This document shows, piece by piece, positions 10,301-23,700 of a DNA stretch of 64,000 nt (position 1 is its first letter; the number at the start of each line of letters is the position of its first letter). The stretch is from Diphasiastrum complanatum (Eukaryota; Streptophyta; Lycopodiopsida; Lycopodiales; Lycopodiaceae): positions 19,558,655 to 19,622,654 of the forward strand of contig CM055100.1 of NCBI GenBank assembly GCA_029204225.1, given 5' to 3'. Both the position numbers and the translations under genes were made by a program. The notes under the pieces are model-generated. The model saw only the letters and a program-made list of their open reading frames with translations, had not been told where the DNA came from and did no database searches.

Positions 10301-13300
10301 TATATCGATGATGGACCTGTTTTATGAATAAGAAACGATAGGATATTTAGATGTTACAGAAATCCTTTATGGATTATAGTCGATATCAGGCTTAAAGATT
10401 TAAAGGGGGAAAATTTAGAAAGTACTCTTGCGGTAGGAAAGTGTCTGATAACAAGTCCGATTGATTTGTGTCAGAACTTGGAATTCTATTGCAAGATGGA
10501 GGTTTGTTGAAACCTGTTCCTTGCTGGATAGAGTCAACTTGATCTTAGTTTGGTCTGAGATCCGTGGGTTGATGCAAGGAAGGAAATTCCTGCTAACAAT
10601 ATATTCTTTTGAAGAGATAGCTGCAGTTTGGGAAACTATTCCTAAAGTGGATTTGTTGACTGTCATGATCGGAGCGTTACCAACATCATATAGACACTTA
10701 GTGACGACAATCATGGTGAGGGAGAAACCTCCCACTTTTGATGAATTCTGTGCCTATCTCATTTAGGAGGAACTTATGCGAAGACCACAATCTCGCAGTT
10801 CAAGAAGCAATGAGGAAGCTTTGCTATCATCGTCAAGAGGACAAGGCAGAGGCCGTGGTCAACAATGTGGTAGAAGCGAGAATGATAGAAGCCAATGGCA
10901 AAAGAATTAAGCAAAGCAAGAGCGTCATAACAAGGCAAGATCTTCTAAAGGTGGAGAAGCCAAGAAGAAGATGGTGACATGCTACTATTGTGGTAAATTT
11001 GGGCACATGTCCAATGAGTGTCGTATCAAACAAGCTGCTGCTGCTGTAAGAGGAAGGGGGAGAGGTAGATTATTTGGTGGTAATCGTAAAAGACCGAAGA
11101 ATGACACCAATTATGTTGAAGAAAAGGAACCTAAACATGAAGAAGGTAGTACTTCTCTTCTTTGTGCAAGCAATAGTAGCCAAGAAGATGTTTGGTATAT
11201 TGATTCAGGAGCATCCACCCACATGACTTCACATAAAGAATGGTTCACAAATTTAAACCAAAGTTACGAGAAGTCTTCAGTTGTGCTTGGTCACGATAGA
11301 TCGCATTCCATTGATGGAGTGGGCGACATCAAAGTAAGCTTGATTGCAAATGAGGAAGGTGGAACTAATACACATCTCATTTTCGTAATGCCCTATATGT
11401 TCCAAAGCTAGCAAAGAACCTACTATCCGTGGGAAATCTTACCGACCAAGGATACAAAGTGGAATTTTATAAGGACAAATGTCTTGTGAAAGACATCAAC
11501 AAGAACTAATCAATGATTGCAAGTGAAACAAGAGCTGAGAACAGGTTGTATGAGCTACAGACTGCTTTTTTGGCCACATCTACACCTCATGTTTATGACA
11601 AGAGCACTTCAATGGAGGCGTATGTGAGGCTTGTGCATATGGTAAGCAATCACAAAGACCTTTTGATAGCAATACTTTTAAGGCAAAGGGAGTACTTGAT
11701 CCTATTCATAGCGACTTGTGGGGACCGGCACAGACAACATCCGATGGTGGTTCATACTATTTCATTTCATTCATTCATAATTTTTCTCGTAAAGTATGGA
11801 TCTACTTCTTGAAGAACAAGTCTGATGCATTCGATAAGTTCATGAGATTCAAAAACTTGGTCGAAAATGAGTGCAATAAGAAGATCAAAGTCTTACGCAC
11901 TAATAGAGGTGGTGAATACAACTCAAATGAGTTCGATGATTTTTGTAAGCGGCATGGGATCAGGCACCAACTTGCTACCTCGTATACTCCTCAACATAAT
12001 GATGTAGCTAAGAGCAACAACAGGACACCGGTTGAGAGTGCTGTAAGTATGATGAAGGCAAAGACTTTGCCCAATTCCTTTTGGGCCAAAGCTTGATTCT
12101 AAATCTTTGAAGTGGATCGTAATTGGTTATCCTGACAATTCAAAAGCATATAAATTGTTTGATCCTGTTACTAAAGTATACACACTAGTAGAGATGATAT
12201 GTTTGATGAGCAAAAGACTTATCGATTTGAAGCTCCTAATGACTCCCCACCATGGATAGTTTGGATGATGTGTAGCATAATGGAGGACATGCAGGCCCTA
12301 TTAATCAAGATGTAGAAAGACATGAAGTTCCTATTCAAGCTACTGCAGGTGGAGCACAACCCATAAAAAGAATTATATTGGCGGAGTTTGTTGTCCCCCC
12401 ATCCAGATTGAGGCGCCCTATTCCACATTATCACATTCATACAACGACTCGGGGACACACTATGCTGCAGTGGCTCTATCCTCATTTCAACGCTTACACT
12501 CAGAGGGAGACTCCTTCTCATGGTACTCCCAGGCTCGTGGTCTGCTCTCCACAGTGGGTATTCAGATTATTGACCTACCTGCAGGCACTCATTAGTATAT
12601 TCGGGCCACCTCTGCAGATCATATCTTCAGAGCACCTGGTAGGGTCCATTGGGGACCAAGAGCGAGTTCTATCGCACACATTTTCTATCTCTTGATCCAG
12701 CTGGATGCCATATAGTACCTAGCTATCTGTTGGAGAGTATTTCACATAGACTGCAGACAATGGGTCAGTTTCGAGTTTCCTCACATCAGTTGGCCATTGA
12801 GACCGGCAGATATAGTGGCACCCCACGAGAGGCCCGGTTTTGTAGGATGTGTGATATTCATGAGACCGAGGATCACATTTTTTCTTCAAATGCCCAACTT
12901 ACTATGAGATACGAGGGAGATACTACTGTTTGTTCAGGGAGCACCCAGCCACACTCTCTACCTTGATCTCATATGAGGACCCCAGATGTGTTGCATTGAT
13001 GATCCGAGAGATGTCAGACTTGAGGATGAGGAGACTAGATACGGATACACCTTGGTACAGTTGAGCATCAGTGAGTGCATTTCCCGTCGAAGACTGAGAT
13101 CCGAGGTATCTCTGAGTAATGATTCTGATGGAGAGGCTGAGATTCTAGATGCTTTCAGACATAGGCAGCAAAGACAGTGTCAATGCCCAGAGAGACAGCG
13201 AGTTACTAGGTACCAGTCCAGAGCATCACGGCAGCAAAAACGACACGGACAGCCTACCAGGCGACAGAGGTCTGTGGCACATTTAGTGATATCCTCACAA

Positions 13301-15708
13301 CACACCATACATCATTTCTTCTAGACTGCTGGACATCCACTACACCAGGCTAATGGACCCTAATTGGGCCAGCCATCTTACAGGTAGTTTATATAGAGTT
13401 ATTTTTGTAGTTGTTGTTACTTGTAGGTAATTGAGCATTAAGCTCCTATGTACACACTTGACATGTACCTTTTCTTAGTCCTATGTACCTTAGGGTATTT
13501 AAAAGACATTAATGAGGGTCTCTCTCTCTCTCTCTCTCTACAATGGCAATAGAGCATAGGACTCAATTTTGTATGAATTTTGCAGTGTGGGGGCTTGCTG
13601 TTTTGCAACACCAACTTACCTAGTTCATCATATGGAGGTGTGGAAGATCATGCAAATGAGCCTTTATCATACATGGTCGCACATGGATTCAATGTTACGA
13701 CCACATCACATGTTGAAGTAGGTTGTGACAACAAGATACATGTAGTCCTCTTCAGATATAATATGAGAGAAGTTGTAGAGTAACAAGAGCTAGGGTGAGA
13801 GGAGAATCATGCTTTTGGGGTTGATGCAAGAGATGAGGTGGAGGAGATAGGGGATGAAGTTGAGGAGAGATGAAGGTGGAGGCCAGTTGTTGGCATTGAG
13901 ACATATTGATCCTCTTTGCCACCCATTTGCAAGCCTAGAGAAAAACCTAGAGGCTTCCATAGGAACAAATTCTTGAATCTCTGCTTAGATTCGAAGGAGG
14001 CAATATAAGCAGAGGTAAGTTCATACATAGGCCATGCATAAGGAGGTTGAGGTAGATCATGAGGTAGCGATAGAAGTAGAGGCAAAGGTAGAAGATGACA
14101 ATGATGCCAGTCCTCCACCCAAGGCCTTGTATATGTATCTTCATCATTAGATAGTTAATTTGGTTCCTCGGAAGGTTGAGAATAAATCCTTGTAGACCTG
14201 CTCAGTTATGTTAGTTTTCATGTTTCATGTTTTCTCACTATCTTCAATGCACTATCTCCTACCATCATTGGAGCCACTTTTGTAATGGTCATGAGATTGT
14301 CTATTGCAAATAGCATCAAGTAACATTTGTGTATCTTAAATTTCCTTCCAAAAGATTGAGTTTAGAAAAAGTTTTGAATAGAACTTTGTCCAAGAGTGTT
14401 CGAGTACGCTCATTTCGTATGCATTCTGAAATGCAATATTGAGACACTGCACAATTGATGCTCAAAATGAGATGTTTGGGCATCGAAACATCAAAACTAT
14501 GAAAGTTCAAGTACATGTTTGTGTGTGTGCACGCGTGCGTGCATGTGTGTTGGTGTACAAAAAACATTTGATGCATTAATGTTTTACGTAGATGTAGTAA
14601 GTGTAGATAGGAGGTCAAAACTCTCGAAATTTGTTATTTTATCAAAGTGTGCACTTATTCAAAATTTCCTCATCATTGAACATGATATAACCTAATATTG
14701 TTTCTAATTGTCAATCATACCTAATCTTACGAGATTTATGAAAAAGAAAGTAAGGTTCTAAAGAGAAATTGGTGCTCTAGAATGTTCAAGTTTAGAACAT
14801 GGTGAGGGTCCAAAGCGACATTCTGACGCAAGATTGCTTCTATAGTTAACTTGTCTGTTATCTGCTATTGTTTGTCATGAATGAAGCTTTTCTCATATCA
14901 ATAGAGTTAAATGTTTTGATGTTGGCCTTTTAGCCCGCACATTTATGAGAACTAAAGTTTATGTATTGCTGCTTGTACCTTGGCCCTACTCTTGGGTGTT
15001 GGTATTATATATCCTTGCTACACATGATAAAGTTGATGAGATGAGATGAGTGACCTCCCAGATTAGAAAATGAAGTTTTTCAATGGTTTTGTATGGGAAC
15101 AAGTTGGAAATAAATCAACAACGTTGGATTATCTAGCTTGGTTTTGGGTTTTGGGTGTTTGTTCAAAGCAAATGTTTAATAACTTGGACCTTTTGTTGGG
15201 GTATTTTGTCTGTATGTTGGAATAGGTAGGTGAAGAAGTTGAGAGGGCTTTGGCAAAACATGCACCACCTTCAAAAATTGGATGGTAAGGCTGATCTTTA
15301 AGTGCTTGAAGGTCAAGCTATAAATTCATGTTCCTTGTTCAATTTCATGTAAACTAGTGATAGTTTTGGGTACGGACTAACGGACCTGAAGAGAACTTTT
15401 TTCTTATTCCTATTTTCTGCAAGCTTGGTGACTTTGGTATGCTCTAAATTTTTATAGCTAGTTAACATGCAACTAGATTCCCCTTGAATCTAGTAGAAAT
15501 TATCAACTATTAGATGTAAGCATCTTTCTACTTTCCAAATTAAAAAGCTCGATATAGTAGCAAATTTTTAGATTCTCAATGAATGTACAATGCAGTGAAT
15601 AATAAAGAGCCTCAAGTGGTGACTATGCAAATGGTATTAGAGTGAAGTACCTTAGTTCAATCAAAAGTCTAAATGAAGATGATTCTTGCCAAGGATCACA
15701 AAGCTTTA

Positions 15709-15755
<47 letters not shown>

Positions 15756-18700
15756 AGAAGGAAAGAAAGAAAGATTTTATTAATGTCCTTGAATACCCTA
15801 AGGTACATAGGACTAAGAAAAGGTACATGTCAAGTGTGCACATAGGAGCTTAAAGCTCAATCATCAATATAACTAAATAACTGCAAATACAATGCATAAA
15901 GACAGCTGGCCCAGTCAGAATCCAATAGCTTGGAATCATATATCACGATGCCCATCAGCATGAAAGAAATGGTGGATGGTATGCTGTGAAGGTGTGATTA
16001 GATGTGCCCTGGACCTCTGTCGCCGGATAGGCCGTCGGTGTCGTCTCTGCTGCCGTGGCGCTCTGGGCTGTGATCTAATAACTGACTGTCTCTCTGGCCG
16101 TCGACATGGTCTCTGATGCCGGTGTACGAAGGAGTCGGGACTCTCGGCCTCTCCATCTGAGTCGCTGCCTATGGGTACCTCGGATCTCTGTCTCCGACGG
16201 GATATGCACTCATCAATGCTCAGCTGTGTCAGGGAATGTGTACCATCTAGTCTCCTCCTCCTCAGGTCTGACATCTCTCGGATCATCAGTGCGACACATC
16301 TAGGGTCCTCATAAGATATCAAGGTAGAAAGTGTAACTGGGTGCTCTCTGAACAAGCAGTAGTACCGCCCCCGTATCTCATAGTAGGCTGGACATCTGAA
16401 GAGGAAATGTGACTCGTCCTCAGTCTCATGCATAACACACATGCTACAAAGCCGGTCCTCTCGTGCCACTGTATCTGCCAGTCTCAATAGCCAGCTGATG
16501 TGAAGAAACCCGAAACTGACCCATCGCTATCCGCAGACTATGTGATATACTCCTCAGCAAGTAACCAAATACTATGGGGCAGCCAGCCGGATCAAGAGAT
16601 AGAAAATGTGTACGATAAAACTCACTCTTGGTCCCCAATGGACCCTGCCAAGTGATATGAAGATATGATCTGTAAAGAAGGCCTCTTATGTACTGGTGGG
16701 TGCCCGCAGGTAGATCACTGATCTGGATACCCAATGTGGAGAGGAGACGACAAGCCTGGGAGTACCATGAGAAAAGGTGTCCCTCTGAGTGTAGGCGCCG
16801 AGATGAAGATAAAGCTGCAACTACATAATGTGTACCCCCGTCCTAAAGATCCTCTAACCTCTGTATGAATGTCACAATATGGAATAAGGCCTCAATCTGA
16901 ATGGGGGGGGACCGCGAACTTCGCCAGGATAATCTGGTGTGGTACTGAGGGCTTAGCCCGTATCATCCCTTAGAGCAAACGAATCTGGAGCTAGGAGATA
17001 TATGTCCAATCAATAGCTGTCAGACCAGTACTCCATGTCTCGGAAGCATACATAGCTGAGGGCACAACCATAGTGTCAAAGAGCCGACACTTACTAGTCG
17101 CTTCTCTGATGTGTGAGCTGAAACATAGTCTCTCCAAATCTACCAGTGAGGCATAGCCCTTCCGTACTCGGGAAATAGCTACGTGCCTCATGCTGAACAT
17201 AGACCCCGAGAATAGTACTCCTAGATATGTATAGGAATCAACAACCTCTAGGGGATGACCATCCCATAGAAGCTCCTGCCGCATCATGAAAGACCTAGAG
17301 GTGTTGAACACCATAACCTTAGTCTTGGCCACATTCACCGACAAACCCCACCGTGTGCAGAAAGAAAGAAGAGCATCTAAGTGTTGCTGCAAACCCTCTC
17401 TCGTCCGTGAAAGCAAAACCACATCATCAGTATAAAGGAGAATAGCAATAATGAGGTCGCCCAATGTACAACCCTCCCCTCCATCACTCCGTATAACATG
17501 CTCTGGCTCGTCAATGTAAAGACCAAAAAGTGTAGGAGAGAGTGGACATCCCTGTTTGACACCAATAGTACTGACCACCTTCGGTGAAATAACTCCTGAT
17601 AGTCGGACCCTGCCAATAACTCGCCTGTACAATGCTACTACCGCCTGTATAGTATCCTCCTGAAAGCCCCGATCATGAAGTCTCTGTATCAATAGATGCC
17701 TAGGCACAGAATCAAATGCCTTGCGGAAATCCACAAAGCAGCAGTATACACGCTCCCTCTTGGCCTTAGCCTCCTCAATGATGGACCTCAAAGTAAAGAT
17801 ATGATCTGATGTAGTATATCCCGATCTGAAACCCGCCTGTCCAATGGCATGGAGTGATCTAGCATCCATCTCTGTACTGATCTCTGACTGTAGGATAGAA
17901 CCATATACTTTGGCGAAGAGGTGACTGATCATAATGGTGCGGTAGTTGTCAGCTTTCATGGGGTCCCCGCCTTTGTGGATAGGGTGAGTGAGGTTTGTGG
18001 ACCATGGAGAGGGAAAATCAGAGGTGACAGCTCGGTTGAATAGGATGGAGAGAAAGGGTGAGAGGATGTCGGGAGCATACTTTAGAAGTTCAGCCTCTAG
18101 CTCATCAATGTCTTTGGCTTTATGGGAATGGAGTCGTGTGATGGCCTTTTCTATAAGTTCGTTAGTGAATATGGCAGAAGTATCCGTGAGACAGGAGGTG
18201 GGAAGAGGAGGGGTATCTGGGATGGTGTACAATGATGTGGCATATGCGACGCAAGTGTTGAGGTCTGTGATCCGTGGTGGGGGTGACCGTGGAAGGAACC
18301 TCTTCCAGAATGAACCTGAGGAAGAACTAAAGAGGAGATCCATCAGTTTCTTACTTTGACCAATCTCGTATGTGATTTTCTCTTTTTTTTTTTTTTGTGC
18401 TGCGGTAGACACGAGATATGGTTTTGGTCATATGAGGAAGTGGGAGCGAGCATATGTGAGGTTCTGATGTAGTTGGATGCATTTCTGATCATACCAGGGG
18501 TTATAGGGTCTATGACGTTGCTGGTCTTTGGGCCGTGGGGATGGAAAGGCAATGGAAGCTGCAGTATGGATGGTCTGGACAAGAAAGAGGGACTGCTCCT
18601 CTAAAGTATGCTCATGTGGGAAATAGGTAAGGAGATCGGAGAGGGCTTCTCTGTATAGTGGTGTGTGATGTGAAGTGTAGCGGTAGGTGGGTTTAGCTGT

Positions 18701-20677
18701 AGGGGTCGAAGAGGAAATAGGTGTGATGTGAAGATGACCGACAGAGAGTGAGAGATATGAATGATCAGAAAGAGTGGTGCGGTGTACAGAGAAGGATGAA
18801 ATGAAGTGAAGGAGAAACGGTAAACCCATGAAATAGTCGACGACGCTATGTCCTCCACTATGTGGGAAGCAAGTGTAGTCACCAGAGCCTGGCAGCTGAA
18901 GAAGGCCATTATAAATGGCCAGTCCATGAGCCTCACCCAACTGAAGCATCTGCTCCCCATATGATGTGACTGGACCCGCTGCATCTGCCGATCGCCGTAT
19001 GAGACCAAGATCATCCCAATCAAGTGCATGTATCCGCTGTGGGTCATCTGCTGCTCTGTGAAATTCCGTTTGCCTAGACCCAGTCCTGGCATTGAAGTCC
19101 CCCGCTAGAAGAATATATCCTCGATCCTCATATCTGATAATGTCCGATGAAATATCCATGAAAGGTGACTCCTCCTCTGAGGTGAAAGCTGATGTCTCTG
19201 GAGGGAAATAACAAATAGCCAAGAATATGTCACGATCTAACTCCATCAACCTGTGGTCCAACCTGATCCAGATATAGCGAGCCTGCTTGTCAGTGTATAG
19301 TAGCTCGACCCATGGCTGGAGAGAGTCTCGAAATAAGCAAGCAACACCACCTGAACCGCGACTAGTCAGTGCCCTCGTCTTCCCTCTGCAAGTAGAAAGC
19401 CAGCAAAATCCCTCAATGCAAGGAAGTCCTCTCTCAGGACTCTCATGTGTCTCAGTAAGTATAAGGATATCCCCTGTAGTACAAAAATCTCTAAAGTCTC
19501 CTGCTGTAGCTGAAGAATGGATACCATTGCAGTTCCATAAACTTAACCGCAATGCTTTTGTGAGGGCCCCCGAACCGCTCCTAAGTCCGGGGGGGCCCAA
19601 ATCCCTATGCCTCAGATTTTTGGGGGTCAATGTATCGGGCCTTACCATCCCGATAGATCACCCTTTTTCCCAGTGCTTTGGCTTTGCTGAAAACCTTCCT
19701 CCTTTCGGCAACTTGCATAGGTGTGAGATCATCGTCCATGAAGACAAGGGTACCTCTCAGCCTAGCTCGTAGCCTAAGGACAGCTTGCCGCTCCTCTATT
19801 CCCGTGAACCGTATGATGAGTGTAGTTGGATCTCTTTTAGTTCTCCACGCTTTTTCCATTCTGTTGTGACGGTGGGAAAGTGTATCCGTGAGGAAGCTGG
19901 ATGCTTCGGTAATTGGAGCCTTAGTATCTTCAATTCCTCGCACCCGCACATTCAGAGATTTATACTTCCACATTTCTTCTTCGGATATGGTGGTTGAGAT
20001 GACGCTATTGAAAGTGTGTGTACCTTCTTTACCGTCTTCTTTGAATAGAGAGGCCCATGTTTTGGTTTCCGCCTTATGTTGCTCAATCCGTTCCTCCAAT
20101 TCTTGGATCTTTGTGGTGCTGGCTGGTTCTTCTTTTCTGCTCAAGGTCTCTTCCAAAGATATGATCTGGGCCATCATAGTTTGCTTCTCGATTGCCATAG
20201 CTTGTATTGTGGTTTTCAATTGACCCATTTCCATCCTTAGGTAGCTAGATTCCAATGTAATCTATTCCATGCAAGAGAGAAGGTACTGTTCAAATGCTTT
20301 CGTAGGAGAGTAGGCTTCTTTAGGGAATGAGAGAGGATAATGGGAGGGGGTAGGAGAACCATGGAGAAAGGAGAGGGCCAAGGAAGAGGGGGGAGGGCTG
20401 TGAGCAGGCAGCGAGGGGGTGGGAGGGGCGGGAGTGGGCTGAGCAGACAGCGAGGGGGTGGGAAGGGCCAGCGAGGTGGGAGGGGCGGGAGTAGGCTGAG
20501 CAGGCAGCGAGGGGGTGGGAAGGGGCAGCGAGGGGGTGTGTGAAGGGCCAGCGACAGGCTGCAAAGGAGAGGGAGGGGGTAGCGAAGGAGAGGGAGGGGA
20601 GCGAGGGGGAGGGGAGCGAGGGCTCCCCTTTTTTCTGGCCATGGAGACCCGCTGAGTGCGATGGAGGTCAGAGGGGA

Positions 20678-20730
<53 letters not shown>

Positions 20731-23700
20731 TTATTAATGTCTTTAAGATACCCTAAGGTATGTAAGACCATTGAGTATACTTCAAGTGTGCATGAAAAAT
20801 TGCAAGGGTGTAAACATCTCTTGGAACTAAAGCTAAATTGCTGACTATCATGAAATAAAACTTCTTAAGACGTACTCAAGTCATGAAAATCATGTAGTGC
20901 AAAAACAACAACTAATATTGGGAAATCTAAAGTCAATCTCTCTTACTGTCTGATGTCTCATATTTTTGGCTACATAGAGAACTAAAATATGATGTGATAG
21001 AGGTTGTGACTATGGGTTGCTAACACTGATGATGATGATGTGCAACTCATATGGATTGTGGCCGAAAGAACCGGGAGAAACGTCAACTTAAAGTCCTCTT
21101 GTAGGGGACCACACAAATTTGAATGCAAGAGCTTAAGTGCTTCCTTTGCCCTGGTAGCGCTCCTCTCTTGCTATTTTTCCAAAGCACAACCCTCATATAT
21201 CTGAACTTGGTTTGATGTTAGGGAGACCTACATATTGTGCTTTATAGGCACTTATAGGCTTTGATAACTAGGATGGTGATACCTTTCATGCTGCAACTTG
21301 TCCTGGTCTGCATCCTTGGCCAATAAAGCTCGTTAACATTGAATGTTTGTGTATGGCTTGTAGAGACCATCCTCCTGCAATCCCTCGTGCTCTATCCTTC
21401 ACCAAACATGTCGTCTCATTGATCTCAACCATCATGTTCTATTTGGTGATGGCTCCGATTGAAAGTAGGTTCTTGGCAAACCTTGGTATATAAAGAACAT
21501 CCTTGATGACTTTTACCCCTTGTAAGCTTACTAGGATATGAGAAGTCATATCCTTTGAGGCTCCATAATTAATGTACCATCCACCATTGTGTAGCCAATA
21601 TATTGTTCTCTCTACTTTGCAACTCCTCCCGCATATTGACCCGATGCTTATTGCATGTCTTTTGATCAAGCTGCTTCTTGCAACATTCGAAAGCAAAATG
21701 TCCTTACTTGCTGCAAAAGTTGCAATTTTCCTTTTGTCGTGGGGTAGAAGAAGAATTTTTGCTTTGTCTATTTGACACTTGCAACTTGTTCATTTGCTGC
21801 TCTAGATTTTGTGGTGAGTCTTTTGCCTCGTGTTTGCTTTTCTTTTGGCCTTTGACGAATTGTTTCCTCTTAGAAGCAAAAGTATACCCCACATAATTTT
21901 CCCTTTAAAAAAGATTCTTCCTTTTCACTCCTATAATAGTAGATCACATAACTTCAAAAATGAGGGAGGTTTCTCCCTTGTGGAGATCATCATGATATAG
22001 TTTTGATAAGCATACAAGAGCCTCTTTAAAACTCTAGGCATCACATCCCTATGAATGACACTCTCTCCAATAGCTACAAGTTGATCTTGAATGTCCTTAA
22101 CCTTTGTAATATATCAATAATTGAATCACCTAAGTCCATCATAACGGTGTGAAGCTTTTTCTTCAAGTAAAGGGCATTGTTGTATGATAGTGTCAACAGT
22201 GGATCTAAGAATCGCCCAAGCCTCATGCAGTCCTCTAGCATCGGAAATGTGAGAAATTATGCTATTGTTCACCAAAGGATTGATGACTATGTGTGCCATC
22301 ATGGCTCTCTTGTAGTCCCTAAGTTCAAGTTTTGATTGAGGAATAGGCTCTACCAGTAACCATCTCCCAACATTCTTTGTCTATGAGATTGTTTTGCATC
22401 TTGAATTTACACACATTATGGTTTGTGAAATAAAATTTGCTTGATTCACTTCTTAAGCTCTCATTAAGACTAGCCATTCTTGATTCTTGAAGCAAACGAG
22501 AAAAATTTGAAGTACTCAAGAATTGAGTTTTTTTTCAAAAACTAGGGTTTGAACCCAACTAGGGTATCATGCCACTTGATTTATACCCAAGAGCTTCCAT
22601 CTTTGATCTTGCCACATCGTGTGGCCTTGCTAGCCCTTACCCAAGATTCGCTTGGCACGTCAACATGATCTTTAGGTAGAAATTGTGCCCTACTACAAGG
22701 TAAGCTGCTCTAGGAAGCTTCTGGAACCTTCACTTCAAAATCAACAGATTTGTATGGTTGTCTTTCCCTTGACATTCAAAGGTCTAGTAATGGAGTATCT
22801 CTACCCCTATGGAAGACACAAAACCATAAAATTTCGAGGGAGCTAAAAATACAATGCCTAGCCATTAGAGGCATAATAGGCATTGTGTTGCAACAATTTC
22901 CCTCTTAATCTCATAATTTATTGCACACCCTAAGATGAAGTAGTCCTCTATGCCCACATCACTCATAGTGTACAATTAGCAAATCATGTCTTCCCTAGGA
23001 ATCTTATGGAAATGGCATCTCTCCACATGAAGCTATTGGACCTTAGAATCACATGCTTTGGTTAAGGGTACTCGGTCATGAATTAGGAGTGGTTGGATTG
23101 ACCTCCTAAAAAATAGGAGGGTTGACTAGTCAACAAGAAACATGTCACATGCTTGCTAGGACACTTGGTCTAGTGTATGAGCAAAGGAGTGGTTGGATTG
23201 ACCTCCTAAAAAGTAGGAGGGTTGACTAGTCAACAAGAAACATTTCATATGCTTGCTAGGACACTTGGTCCAATGTAGGAGCGACATATGTTCAGGCTTG
23301 ATTGGTCAAACATGACTCGTGTCATATGCTCGTTGGGGCACTTGGTCCAGTGAATGAGAGACACATTTCAGCCTATTTGCTTGCCTGTGTGTCAGGGTAT
23401 TGTCAAGTGGCAAGTGTTGACGTTAGCATGTGTCAGGGTTAAGGGGTGCTTGAGGATTGTGTATAAGTGAGCCTAGAGAGAGGCATTCCTCATCACTTTC
23501 TATGCAGCAAAGGTTGGGAGGAGACAATTCAGCCAGCTCCATAGGGTTTCATGCTTGATCATGTTATGTGCTTGTTGAGAATTGAATAAAGTTTGATATT
23601 TGAGATCAACCTGTGTGTGGTATGCTGTTGTTCGTAAGTTGAGTTCAGAGAGAGTTTGACAGGCCTACTCCGTGATCATAACCCCTAGACACCATGTCTT

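Larger units (their letters stand above)
15711..20680 (-). mobile_element. LINE A, full-length non-LTR retrotransposon in CBP60 intron 3
   Basis: About 5 kb, antisense to CBP60. Minus-strand order: 38-nt leader, ORF1 (20642-19605), ORF2 overlapping it (from 19648), endonuclease, reverse transcriptase, C-terminal finger, PIP-box-like end (stop near 15936), 3' UTR with stem-loop (15793-15806), then a (TC)n(AC)n tail (about 15766-15711). The 5' end lies directly on the (TC)n tail of another LINE 3' end (20681-20727). ORF1 has one in-frame stop. ORF2 has an in-frame TGA at 18428-18430, a stop at 16991 and two frameshifts, so it is recently dead rather than ancient. The LINE clade is not assigned; ORF1/EN/RT order without RNase H is L1-like. 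Confidence 0.9.

Noticed and set aside
23085-23380. CRISPR-like spaced repeats
   Set aside because: A eukaryotic LTR-like context; units are contiguous 100-bp tandem copies without unique spacers.
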